A program made the position numbers and the translations under genes. The notes beneath the pieces were generated by a model. The model ran no database searches and was not told the origin of the DNA. It worked only from the letters and a program-made list of their open reading frames with translations. 64,000 bases of DNA, from NCBI GenBank assembly GCA_016795485.1, contig JAEUHM010000061.1, positions 29,717-93,716 on the forward strand, read 5' to 3'. This document shows, one piece after another, positions 44,549-53,421 of the stretch. The stretch comes from Verrucomicrobiaceae bacterium (GTDB lineage: Bacteria; Verrucomicrobiota; Verrucomicrobiia; Verrucomicrobiales; Verrucomicrobiaceae). The stretch's first letter is position 1. Each line of letters begins with the position of its first letter.

Positions 44549-45259
44549 TCAACGCGGCATGAGTTCTTTTACAAACTGGGGAGCCGCTTCTCTGATGATG
44601 TAAGTGATAAGTCGCAGAGTTTCCTCGTCGGTACGTTTTCTCTCAGATGAATCGTTCACTTCTAGACCATCTGTTACCTGCGCCATCACCGAACTGTAGG
44701 CCCAACGGTGAGTTACGTTGTGGATCACGGCGTCCCAGGCACTTTTCACGATCCGCTCGGTATGGCTTGGCGTAGATGCGCTAGTCCCGGTGAACCAATA
44801 CACGTAATGGGCTTTGCGTTGCACACGTTTGCCAGCTTTGTCGCTAAAAAGGCCGGTTATGGTGAGGTCTTTTGCTCGCAGTTGCCGCCCGTTCTGTAGC
44901 GGGATGGTAATCTCCTTGGTCCCAGTGACGCTCCAGCCCTGACCCGGAAGGCAGACTTCAGGGCGATGAATGGACCTGCTCTCCGCGCCTGCGAGAACGA
45001 TCGAAACGTGTGCGACGTCTCGTTCCTCAGGCCGGGCATTTGTCGTGTAGTACGTCATTTTAGCAAATGTCGTGTCCGTAGGCAGCAAGTCCGCTTCGGC
45101 TTCCGTGGGTTCTTGTGGAATGCCAGTCAGGATGCCAATCTGAGTTGGAAGTTTCATTACCACGCCAGCTACTTCACAGCTGGATGGTGGCGGAGAACCA
45201 AAGCACAAAAGCACCACGGCGGCGCTTAGAACCAGTGGAAACATCGCACGGAAAATCAT
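44549..45259 (-). CDS. epsI: Exosortase-associated EpsI domain protein
   Basis: The start at 45259 overlaps the exosortase stop by ATGA and opens a transmembrane or signal segment (MIFRAMFPLVLSAAVVLLCF), so it is preferred over the longer frame to 45325. The 236-residue product has the EpsI/DUF3485 hallmark HRPEVCLPGQGW. EpsI proteins accompany exosortases in polysaccharide loci, sometimes fused. Their exact job is not settled. Confidence 0.87.
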   Translation of the reverse strand: MIFRAMFPLVLSAAVVLLCFGSPPPSSCEVAGVVMKLPTQIGILTGIPQEPTEAEADLLPTDTTFAKMTYYTTNARPEERDVAHVSIVLAGAESRSIHRPEVCLPGQGWSVTGTKEITIPLQNGRQLRAKDLTITGLFSDKAGKRVQRKAHYVYWFTGTSASTPSHTERIVKSAWDAVIHNVTHRWAYSSVMAQVTDGLEVNDSSERKRTDEETLRLITYIIREAAPQFVKELMPR

Positions 45260-46221
45260 GCTTGGAGAGGCTTGCTGATACGGGTGGTTCTGCTCTGGAT
45301 GCCGTTTCGGCGGCGATTCATCCATTTGGATATCTGGCGGAGGCCTTCCATTGCGATCAGAAAGACCAGCAACCCAGCTAACAGATGATATCCGCTCATT
45401 TCTATCTCTTCATTCCCAACGGCGAACTCTTGTCCGAAGACGGCGCAACCAGCGATCAAAACCCAGATCCGTATTACATTGCCGAGAAGTGCGAGTGGGA
45501 TGCTACAAAGAAACAGGACAACTCGCCGCCAGAATGATTTCTGTGCGTGATAGGCGTAGATCAGAGAGGCAAACATCAGGGCAAATAGGGTATTCATGCC
45601 ACTGCATTGACCCTCTACTTGAAGTGTCATCCATGATCCCGGCGGCTGATTGGTTGTAGCAGACAGCAACGTAGTTCCTTCTGCGGTGATAGGTAACTTA
45701 AGGGCTTGTGCGATCGCCATCACACCATCTTGTGAAATCATTCGCATTGGGAATCCCAACCGATCTTCGAGGAACCTCAGTGGCCACATCATGCCGAAGA
45801 CAATCCATGGGAAGATCAAAGCCCGCATCCAAGCAACACCGAGTCCCCACATGATGGAACCCGCAACAAATAGCTGAACTGCCAGATATCCGAAATAGTA
45901 GTTTGATGCTTTGTAGCCCACCCAGTAAAATGTCAGCCCAATGAGGATCAGCGCTAGGCCACTCCAGTGGCTTCTCAATGGAAGCAATGCGAATCGCTGA
46001 CTTTGGTTCCAGATCAGCCAGATGACAACAGGCGGCACAAGGACACCGTATTGCCAGGTGGTTAGTTCTGATGAAAACCAGTGAACCAGCATCAGTTGGA
46101 GCAAGGTCTTACGATAGTCACTGTAACCCGCCGCATAGGGCAAAACGACAATCAGCAACACGAGAGAGAGTGCGATGCCAATGACGCTCGGTAACCAGGG
46201 GCGCTGTTTTGCTTCGACCAT
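45256..46221 (-). CDS. Exosortase (transpeptidase-like membrane protease)
   Basis: A 321-residue polytopic protein with about eight transmembrane segments. The catalytic triad is visible: C206 in VEGQCSGMN, R251 in LLGNVIRI and H279 in MSGYHLLAG. Exosortases process proteins with C-terminal PEP-CTERM-like tails, and variants sit in EPS loci beside EpsI as here. No protein with such a tail was found in this window, so the substrate lies elsewhere. It shares one base with the GT4 stop. Confidence 0.93.
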   Translation of the reverse strand: MVEAKQRPWLPSVIGIALSLVLLIVVLPYAAGYSDYRKTLLQLMLVHWFSSELTTWQYGVLVPPVVIWLIWNQSQRFALLPLRSHWSGLALILIGLTFYWVGYKASNYYFGYLAVQLFVAGSIMWGLGVAWMRALIFPWIVFGMMWPLRFLEDRLGFPMRMISQDGVMAIAQALKLPITAEGTTLLSATTNQPPGSWMTLQVEGQCSGMNTLFALMFASLIYAYHAQKSFWRRVVLFLCSIPLALLGNVIRIWVLIAGCAVFGQEFAVGNEEIEMSGYHLLAGLLVFLIAMEGLRQISKWMNRRRNGIQSRTTRISKPLQA

Positions 46222-47363
46222 TATAGCAGGGCATTAAACTCGGCAATCAACCGCTTGGCGTAAGCCTCACTGTCCAGAGCGGACTTTAGCGGTGTCGGAA
46301 TGGGCTTCCACCGTCCACTGATGTAGTCAGCCAGTGTGGTTGCGATCTTCTCGGGCTCAAAGTCAATCCACAGGCCGTTTTTGCCGTCCTCCATGACCAT
46401 CTCTGAGCCGTGATGTTTCGTCAAAAACAACGGAAGCCCGCAAGCTGCTGCTTCGATCTCCACCAAGGCGAATGCTTCTGAATAGGAAGGGAACAAAAGT
46501 CCATCCGCCGCAGCATAGTAGCGTTCCATGTCGGAGATTGTGCCGGTGAACTTCAGCCAAGTGTCACAATCTGGATGCTTTGATGCCACCCTCTGATGCA
46601 GCGTTGCAATTGCATCTGGAGACCCACCGACTACGAGCAACCTAGTTCCCGGATGCTGCTGCTGGAGAAGCGCGATGGCATCTATGGCGAGGTCAAAGCC
46701 CTTCCGGCGATAGTGCCCAATACTGGCGAAGAGGAAAACGGAATGTGATTCGTCGTAGCCGAGTTCCTTGCGCTTCTGTTCACGATACTTGGATCGACAC
46801 TCCAAGTTAAATCTTCCAGGGTCGAATGCATTAGGCAGCACTCCAACGTTAAGGCCACTTTGCTCATTCAAAAGGTCCGCAGCCACAGCAGAGGATACCG
46901 CCAAGTAACGACGAGCAGGCCAGCAGTGAATGTAAAGTCGCCCGAGCGACAACCCAATGAAGTTCGTGCATGCGTGGAACGCGTCTTTGAAGGTCTTGAT
47001 TCCAAGGATCCGCATTTTCTCGCCCCAATCCCATTGAGAGAAGTGGACATGACAAATGTCGGGCACGGGGAATGTCCACGCGATGGCGTAACTGAGGTCC
47101 GGCTTCGGGCGGCGGAGAACCGTGAACACCCAGAAAGCACGCAAGCTCACCATTGCGATAAAGATGTAAATGCTGATGGTGTGGATGTGGGGCCAGACAG
47201 GGATGGCGACATGCCGATCGACCGCCGCGTCCTCATCTTTACGCCAACACCACATCTCCACTTCAAATCCGGCAGACCTGATGGCTGGCAGGGCGTTCAT
47301 GAAGCCCTTCATGGAAGGAGTGGAGCGCATGCAGAAGGGCTCGATGACGAGGAGGCGGGGCAT
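46221..47363 (-). CDS. GT4 family glycosyltransferase
   Basis: A 380-residue GT-B enzyme. The C-terminal half has FASIGHYRRKGFDLAIDAI (acceptor/donor hinge), LVVGGSPDAI and the E-x7-E motif region PSYSEAFALVEIEAAACGLPLF. The N-terminal half is divergent and contains a hydrophobic stretch (HTISIYIFIAMVSLRAFWVF) that could be membrane associated. The position between the polymerase-like gene and the exosortase puts it in repeat-unit assembly. Confidence 0.88.
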   Translation of the reverse strand: MPRLLVIEPFCMRSTPSMKGFMNALPAIRSAGFEVEMWCWRKDEDAAVDRHVAIPVWPHIHTISIYIFIAMVSLRAFWVFTVLRRPKPDLSYAIAWTFPVPDICHVHFSQWDWGEKMRILGIKTFKDAFHACTNFIGLSLGRLYIHCWPARRYLAVSSAVAADLLNEQSGLNVGVLPNAFDPGRFNLECRSKYREQKRKELGYDESHSVFLFASIGHYRRKGFDLAIDAIALLQQQHPGTRLLVVGGSPDAIATLHQRVASKHPDCDTWLKFTGTISDMERYYAAADGLLFPSYSEAFALVEIEAAACGLPLFLTKHHGSEMVMEDGKNGLWIDFEPEKIATTLADYISGRWKPIPTPLKSALDSEAYAKRLIAEFNALL

Positions 47364-47370
47364 GAACTAA

Positions 47371-48939
47371 CTAGGCGCGCACTACGGGGCCGAATCTGCC
47401 GGTGCCGATAGTCGGCTGAGGTTTTGGCGTCTCGACGGCCATCTGCGGACATTCATCTTCGGAGCTGTCCACCTCAGCAAGGGCACGCCGTATCCGACTC
47501 TCGTGCTGGACGATGACCAAGTGAATCCCCGCGAGCATCCACACGAAGGTGTTGATGGGAAACACGGTGAACCGAGTGCCACTGACCATTGAAACCAGCA
47601 CTAGAGAGAACACCATTCCAAGCATTGTGGCGCTCAGACGTTTTCCCCACGGATCTTGGATGCGGAGTAGCTGTCGGTGCATGAGTCGCAGAGCGACTAT
47701 TGCAAAGAGGATGACCATGATGATGCCTACTGCACCGTAGTGCAGAAGCAACTCGCTGAGAGGATCGTGAACGCGGTAGCCGCTCTCTCCAGTGCCACTG
47801 TCGATCCCTAGTATGGACCATGCTGCTGGATTGATCAGCACGGTGCTAAATCCCACAAGGCGGTCTGAGTAGCTTCCCACGGCTGACATCAACGCGATGA
47901 ATGATCCCTGGGCGTAGTTGCCTGCAATCATGCGGTTAAACTCATCTAAGCGTGAGAGGAGCCAAGTTGATGAAAAGATCAGGGTGAGAAACGACCCAAT
48001 GGCTACCGCGTAGACAAATCGCGTGCGTCCAGCGCTCGGGAAGGCCCATGCAGAAAGCGCAATCACGGGGATGGCGGCAAAGTCGGAGCGGCTTGTCGAT
48101 GATACCATTCCTGCAAAGAAAATAAGACCACAGAGAATAGCGACGAATGGCGTGAGGATCGAGCGCCCACTGCGGCTGCGATACCATGCCATGACGAGGC
48201 AGAGTCCGCTAAGAAGCCCGGTGACACTCCCGAGAGCGGTAGGTGAGTTGAGCGTTGAGAAAGCACGCACACGGTCTGCCTCTAGCTGCTTCATCTCGAT
48301 GCTGAGGCCTTGTTTCAGGTAATCGATCTCGTAGGCCTGGAAGCCATAAGCAAGCTGATAGACACCGTATAGCGCCACAGGGACAAAAATGAAGATGGTT
48401 AGTCTCAGCACGCCCACGGCATCTCCAGTTGTGCGGAATAAGACGGGCACAAGGAACAGCAGCACCGAGTAGAATGAACCATTGGCCACTTCACGCAGAG
48501 TACCTCCGATCCCGTTGCCTTTGATCAAACTGATACCGACGAAAAGAACGTTCAGTGCTGCCACAGCCATTAGGCGCTGAATGTCGCCTTGCTCAGGAGG
48601 AATCTGTCCTAGCAACATTCGTATGACCACGCCTGTAAAAATGCCAGCCAGTGTAACTGGAGCGATACCCAAGACCCAAAAGAGGTCGATCTGCTCCACA
48701 TTGCCAGCAAAGACCATCATGCGCTTCACTCCATCGAGAAGCGCAAGTTCCACGAGAAAGAATGAGAAACTAAGGCGTGGTGCAAGCGCTCCTACAATGC
48801 CACCACCCACCATTGCGTAGAAAAAGAAACTTCCTACGGTGTTGCCGCGGTCGAGCAAGACCGACACTGCCACATAAGTGGCTGCTAAAAAGGTCAGCAC
48901 TGTGGCAAACCCGGTACCTATTCGTCCGCCATTCATCAT
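47371..48939 (-). CDS. O-antigen polymerase-like membrane protein
   Basis: A 522-residue protein with about 11-12 transmembrane segments, a periplasmic loop carrying STLNSPTALGSVTGL and a RVHDPLSELLLHYGAVGIIM segment, the layout of Wzy/ExoQ-type enzymes. The last 50 residues are a polar cytoplasmic tail. It follows the GT4 gene after seven bases and overlaps neither side. It is the second such protein in this locus; the other, at 26650-28536, has a TPR tail. Confidence 0.82.
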   Translation of the reverse strand: MMNGGRIGTGFATVLTFLAATYVAVSVLLDRGNTVGSFFFYAMVGGGIVGALAPRLSFSFFLVELALLDGVKRMMVFAGNVEQIDLFWVLGIAPVTLAGIFTGVVIRMLLGQIPPEQGDIQRLMAVAALNVLFVGISLIKGNGIGGTLREVANGSFYSVLLFLVPVLFRTTGDAVGVLRLTIFIFVPVALYGVYQLAYGFQAYEIDYLKQGLSIEMKQLEADRVRAFSTLNSPTALGSVTGLLSGLCLVMAWYRSRSGRSILTPFVAILCGLIFFAGMVSSTSRSDFAAIPVIALSAWAFPSAGRTRFVYAVAIGSFLTLIFSSTWLLSRLDEFNRMIAGNYAQGSFIALMSAVGSYSDRLVGFSTVLINPAAWSILGIDSGTGESGYRVHDPLSELLLHYGAVGIIMVILFAIVALRLMHRQLLRIQDPWGKRLSATMLGMVFSLVLVSMVSGTRFTVFPINTFVWMLAGIHLVIVQHESRIRRALAEVDSSEDECPQMAVETPKPQPTIGTGRFGPVVRA

Positions 48940-49644
48940 TCAGAGGGCTTTTTGGAAAAGCATAAGGATACCGAAGGGTTGTTGCTCGAACCGCTGTGCC
49001 GCAGTAGTTCCGCGTTCACGGTCAATCATCGCTACTGGCATGAACATGCCGCGTAAAGGCAGATTGCCCGCCCGAAGCATGGCCCTTACCGTGGGTTGGG
49101 TAAGAAAATAGTCCGTGTGGATTGGTTGCCAGCCAAGCGGACGAAACAGCGCCGTGAGATCGGCCTCAGTGTATCCCTCTCGGACATGTTCGGGATTCGA
49201 AAAGGGCTCAGGCGGGTGTGGTGTGGTAATGATGCCATAGCCCCCTGGCTTAAGCACTCGATTCAGTTCGGTAGCGGCTGCCTGGTGATCCTCAATGTGT
49301 TCCAGCACTTGTGTGCTCATGACTACATCAGCCACTGCGTCCGTGAGTGGGATGTCGAGGATAGAACCCTTGATCAAGGTTGCACCCTCTAGTGATTCAA
49401 GATTTTGCTCAAGCCGGTGGTAGTTGTTGTCGTCCATCTCTTGCGCGATGACCTTCCTCGCCCTTCCGCTTGTTAAAAGACGCCGGAGATATTCTCCTGA
49501 TCCAGCGCCTCCGTCGAATACCGTTTCGACTCTGGGTAGAAACTGGTTCCATGCCGACTCAATGCATCGCCACTCCACGATGTAGCGGAGAGTATTCTGC
49601 GTGAAGAAGACTTTTCTCAGCAGCGGTCTGATTTGGAGACTCAT
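48940..49644 (-). CDS. SAM-dependent methyltransferase
   Basis: A 234-residue Methyltransf_11-type enzyme. Motif I is VFDGGAGSGEYLRRLL, DVVMSTQVLEHIEDH is the acidic/post-motif region, and RVLKPGGYGIITTPHP is motif III. Its start is 18 bases after the flippase stop and its stop is directly before the polymerase-like start. The substrate, probably a sugar or lipid-linked glycan, is unknown. Confidence 0.87.
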   Translation of the reverse strand: MSLQIRPLLRKVFFTQNTLRYIVEWRCIESAWNQFLPRVETVFDGGAGSGEYLRRLLTSGRARKVIAQEMDDNNYHRLEQNLESLEGATLIKGSILDIPLTDAVADVVMSTQVLEHIEDHQAAATELNRVLKPGGYGIITTPHPPEPFSNPEHVREGYTEADLTALFRPLGWQPIHTDYFLTQPTVRAMLRAGNLPLRGMFMPVAMIDRERGTTAAQRFEQQPFGILMLFQKAL

Positions 49645-49662
49645 GGTTATACGGCTAGTGAT

Positions 49663-50943
49663 TTAAGCCGTGCGGAGTTGCTTCAGGATTTGGGGAAGTC
49701 GCTTGAGGCCTTTCCAATGGAGAGAGATCACTGGCCACAGGTCCTGACGAAGCACACTGCTGCCGATCCACGCTACCGAGTAGGCGATAAGCGTAGCCCA
49801 TGCCGCACCTTCTCCACCATAGATTGGAATCCATAGAATGTTGAGCCCTACATTCACCAGCACGCCGAGGATCACGGCAGTGAGATTTGCCTCCAGTTTG
49901 CCCTCAGTCGCTAGGTATTGAGTGCGCGCGACTCCCACGAAGTAAGGCACCGCTGCCCAAGCGAGAATGCGTAGCATATGGGTGGCATTGGTGAACGCGC
50001 CGCCCGCCACGATGCGGATGGCGAAATCAGCAGCGAGCCATAAAGCGGATGCACATAGCAGCGCAATCAGCAGATTGGTGGCGAGGTAGTCAGAGAAACG
50101 TTCCCGGTAGCGAGTAGGATCTGTGGATTGAAGTTGAACCAAGGGTGACAGAGTCACACTCGCTAGAGTCGGCGCGATGAAGTAGACCACCTCGGAGATG
50201 CGCACCGCAGCACCATATTCACCAGCAGCTACATCGCCTCCAAGCCAGCCCAACATGACGCCATCCAGCCGGAGCAGAAGCAACAAGCCAAGTTGAGCGA
50301 CAAGCTCGAACCTGGACTCCCGCCAAAGCTTGCGTGCCAGTTGTCCATCCCATTGCAGTCGTTGGTTTACCCGTAGGCGATTGCTAGAACGCCAAATCAA
50401 TGTCGCAGCCACCCAGCACTCGATGACGTACGCAGCAGCGAACCACTCGACAGGTGCATGGTACCAGATACCTGCTGCGGCAAGGCTCAGTCCGGTGAGA
50501 CCGCCTGCAAACTGCAGCCACATGGCCCGAACAACCCTCCCCCGCGCCTCCATTAGAGCGTGGAACTCAGTGATTGCGTGAGTGATGAGCAGGACAGAGT
50601 AAATCAGAACCAAGCTAAGGTGATTCTCCCCGGTGATGAAACTCGCCAACCAACAGAAGATGAACGCAGCAAGCCCAGTGAGGAATCTCAGCGCCAGTGT
50701 AGTGCCCAGGATACGTCCTTCAGCTTCTGGATGGCGCGTGAGCTCCCTTACGGTAAGGCGTGTGAGCCCTAGTTCGGCGATGCACAGAAGCGGCGTGATG
50801 AATGCCATGCTCACAAACACTTTGCCAAATCCTTCCCTGCCGAGATAACGCAGCAGCAGCATGGATACGACCAGTCCCAGGGCCAGCCGGGTGATCCGTA
50901 TGATCACTGCCAATGTAAACGCTTGTTTCAGACGCCCTAGCAT
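49663..50943 (-). CDS. Wzx-type polysaccharide flippase
   Basis: A 426-residue protein with about 12-14 transmembrane segments of the MATE/RfbX type. Typical are LLLRYLGREGFGKVFVSMAF at the N-terminus and GEYGAAVRISEVVYFIAP in the middle. It moves lipid-linked repeat units across the inner membrane, and with the polymerase-like proteins it suggests a Wzx/Wzy route. Nineteen bases follow the heptose kinase stop. Confidence 0.9.
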   Translation of the reverse strand: MLGRLKQAFTLAVIIRITRLALGLVVSMLLLRYLGREGFGKVFVSMAFITPLLCIAELGLTRLTVRELTRHPEAEGRILGTTLALRFLTGLAAFIFCWLASFITGENHLSLVLIYSVLLITHAITEFHALMEARGRVVRAMWLQFAGGLTGLSLAAAGIWYHAPVEWFAAAYVIECWVAATLIWRSSNRLRVNQRLQWDGQLARKLWRESRFELVAQLGLLLLLRLDGVMLGWLGGDVAAGEYGAAVRISEVVYFIAPTLASVTLSPLVQLQSTDPTRYRERFSDYLATNLLIALLCASALWLAADFAIRIVAGGAFTNATHMLRILAWAAVPYFVGVARTQYLATEGKLEANLTAVILGVLVNVGLNILWIPIYGGEGAAWATLIAYSVAWIGSSVLRQDLWPVISLHWKGLKRLPQILKQLRTA

Positions 50944-50961
50944 GGACGTGAAAATCTAATC

Positions 50962-51939
50962 TTACGGCTGGAAAGCCGCCAGCAACTCAGCTGGCTTCAA
51001 AGTCGCAGTGCCCAACTTGCCTACGACAATGCCACTGGCATGATTGGCCACTTCTGCAGCATCATGGAGGCTCATCCCGCTGGACAGTGCCAGCGTGAGA
51101 AGAGCTATCGCGGTATCGCCAGCACCTGATACGTCGTAGACCTCTCTGGCGCGGGTCGGTAAGTGATGAGGGGTCTCCGGTGAGTCTTTGTCAAAAATCA
51201 TCATACCCTGCTCGCCCAGAGTCACGAGGACATTCGGCACCTGCCATTTGTCTAACAGACGCTTGCCTACTTCCTTCAGCTGACCGTCTTTGCCAGTGTC
51301 TTCCATGCCCGCTGCCGCAAAGGCCTCCAGGCGATTCGGTTTCACGAGAGATGCGCCCTTCCACTGGAGTGGATTGCGCGGGGACGGGTCCACTGTGAGG
51401 AGTTTCCCGGCGGATGAGGCCAACCTAACTAACGTGTCCACTAGTTCCTGGGTCACAAAGCCTTTCCCGTAGTCTTCGATGATGATCGCATCGATCTCCG
51501 GTAGCTTTTCACGCACACGTCGCTCGACTTCGTCAAGTTCGTCAGCACCGAGCTTCTGGATCACTTCTCGGTCCACCCGCACAATCTGTTGTTGGCGTGC
51601 CGCGATGCGTGTTTTGGAGATGGTGGGCAGAGTGGGATGAATCAGGAGCAGCTCCGTGCCCACTCCCTCTTCCTTCATCAGTTCGGTGAGTTTTTGGGCA
51701 TCGGAGTCTGCACCTACACGGCCTAGGATCAGTCCATGCTGGGTGAACTCTGCCAAGTTACGCGCAACGTTCGCCGCACCACCAGGGAAGAGCGTCTCAC
51801 GCACCACTTCTACCACGGGCACGGGAGCTTCTGGCGAAATACGGCGCACATTGCCCCACACGAAGTGATCAAGCATCACATCCCCCACCACGAGAATGCG
51901 GGCGGATGCAAAATGGGCTATGTCGGACTCAGTAAGCAC
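50962..51939 (-). CDS. rfaE1: D-glycero-beta-D-manno-heptose-7-phosphate kinase (kinase domain only)
   Basis: A 325-residue PfkB/ribokinase-type protein equal to the N-terminal domain of HldE. Seen are VVGDVMLDHFVWG, RISPEAPVPVV, FPGGAANVARNLAEF, and the C-terminal DVSGAGDTAIALLTLAL anion hole with the catalytic Asp. The usual C-terminal adenylyltransferase domain is absent, so that step must be encoded elsewhere. Works after GmhA (43943-44518). The gene is 24 bases downstream of the DAHP synthase. Confidence 0.9.
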   Translation of the reverse strand: MLTESDIAHFASARILVVGDVMLDHFVWGNVRRISPEAPVPVVEVVRETLFPGGAANVARNLAEFTQHGLILGRVGADSDAQKLTELMKEEGVGTELLLIHPTLPTISKTRIAARQQQIVRVDREVIQKLGADELDEVERRVREKLPEIDAIIIEDYGKGFVTQELVDTLVRLASSAGKLLTVDPSPRNPLQWKGASLVKPNRLEAFAAAGMEDTGKDGQLKEVGKRLLDKWQVPNVLVTLGEQGMMIFDKDSPETPHHLPTRAREVYDVSGAGDTAIALLTLALSSGMSLHDAAEVANHASGIVVGKLGTATLKPAELLAAFQP

Positions 51940-51963
51940 CTGAAATCATTCGGGCCGGCAAAA

Positions 51964-53013
51964 TCAGGCTTTTCGGCGCGCGCGGACGGCGGCAGCCAAC
52001 TCGTCTAGCATGCTCACCGTGGTGTCCCAGTTCACGCAAGCATCGGTGATGCTCTGACCGTAAACTTCCGGCTTCTTCTGCGCTCCCTCGACTAGATGAC
52101 TCTCGATCATTACGCCAGTGATCGCTTTGCTTCCCGCAGCGATCTGTTCTGCTAGGCTTGAAGCCACACCCGGTTGCTTGCGGAAGTCCTTCAAGCTATT
52201 GCCATGACTACAGTCCACCATCACGTGCGGTGGCAGACCTTTGGCATTCAGTTGAGCCACCACGTTGGCTATCGACTCTGCATCAAAGTTCGTCTGTTTA
52301 CCTCCACGCAAGATCACATGGCACGCGTCATTGCCACGGGTCGTCACGATCGCTGCCACACCGTCTTTCGTTACACTGAGGAAGTGATGCTGGCCCGCAG
52401 CAGCTTGGATCGCATCAAGGGCGATCTGCACACCGCCATCCGTACCGTTCTTGAAGCCCACTGGCATCGACAAGCCAGACGCAAGTTGTCTGTGCACTTG
52501 GCTTTCCGTTGTGCGTGCGCCGATTGCACCCCACCCCACCGCATCGGCGATGTATTGTGGCGTGATGACATCTAGGAACTCGGTGCCGGTTGGTAGGCCC
52601 AACTTGACGATGTCGATCAGCAGTCTGCGGCTTGCGTGCAGCCCCTTGTTGATGTCGTAAGACTCATCTAGGTTCGGGTCATTGATGAAGCCCTTCCATC
52701 CCACTGTTGTGCGCGGTTTTTCAAAATAGACCCGCATCATCACTTCAAGGTCAGTAGCATGTTGCGCCCGGAGGTCCTTCAGACGTCCAGCATACTCCAT
52801 AGCGCTCGCTGGGTCGTGGATCGAGCACGGACCTGTCACGACTACCAGACGGTCATCACGTCCCTTCATGATTGCATCCGCAGTAAGCCGAGACTTCTCC
52901 ACGAACGCACTCTCGGCATCCCCAAGCGGCAGGTCTTCGATCAACACCGCAGGTGAGATCAGGGGGCGTATGCGCTGAATGCGCAAATCATCGGTTGGGT
53001 GTTCTTGGCTCAC
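51964..53013 (-). CDS. 3-deoxy-7-phosphoheptulonate (DAHP) synthase, AroF/G/H type
   Basis: A 349-residue class I alpha DAHP synthase. Metal and substrate motifs: VTGPCSIHDP (Cys ligand), FEKPRTTVGWKGFINDP, GARTTESQVHRQLASG and MVDCSHGNSLKD. It makes DAHP from phosphoenolpyruvate and erythrose 4-phosphate, first step of aromatic amino acid synthesis. The position at the head of a 13-gene polysaccharide run is odd. Which aromatic amino acid inhibits it cannot be told by eye. Confidence 0.93.
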   Translation of the reverse strand: MSQEHPTDDLRIQRIRPLISPAVLIEDLPLGDAESAFVEKSRLTADAIMKGRDDRLVVVTGPCSIHDPASAMEYAGRLKDLRAQHATDLEVMMRVYFEKPRTTVGWKGFINDPNLDESYDINKGLHASRRLLIDIVKLGLPTGTEFLDVITPQYIADAVGWGAIGARTTESQVHRQLASGLSMPVGFKNGTDGGVQIALDAIQAAAGQHHFLSVTKDGVAAIVTTRGNDACHVILRGGKQTNFDAESIANVVAQLNAKGLPPHVMVDCSHGNSLKDFRKQPGVASSLAEQIAAGSKAITGVMIESHLVEGAQKKPEVYGQSITDACVNWDTTVSMLDELAAAVRARRKA

Positions 53014-53421
53014 GGAGTCTAAAAAATGGGCTGAGAGAATGGCTCAGCTTTCCAGTCACGCAACCCATAGCACGCCCGGAATGCAATCCTCGCGGAATCC
53101 CGGCAAGCTGCCGCCCTTGGTCAGCGGGCATTTTTTCCGCACCATAACGTGATAAATGGAGGTTCTGAAGGCGCTCAAACGGCCTGTTTTCCAGGGATTG
53201 ACACGCATGCAGATGTTGAATGATTGACAGAGGCATGTCCCAGGAAGCCCCCGGTAGTTCCTCATGGCCAATATATTATTTCTAAAGATTCTACACATGG
53301 TTATGCTTTCGGAAAGCCGAAAGTTAAGCTTTGTGAACTAAACCCAACCCCTCTGTCCTTCTTCAACTTAGTCGTCGTCAATCGCCCCATTCAGTTGTAG
53401 ACGACTAGCCCCTTTAGCCCC
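53014..53421. other. Non-coding region between DAHP synthase and helicase genes
   Basis: A 408-base divergent gap. It should hold promoters for the minus-strand polysaccharide run and the plus-strand helicase, but no box pair I could read has good spacing. An AT-rich stretch (53270-53300) and a small hairpin GGCTGAG/CTCAGC-like near 53030-53050 are the only features seen. Confidence 0.5.

Noticed and set aside
46860..47411. 183-codon open frame on the plus strand
   Set aside because: Lies entirely opposite the GT4 glycosyltransferase gene and reads as low-complexity charged residues; it is a mirror of that gene's codon bias.
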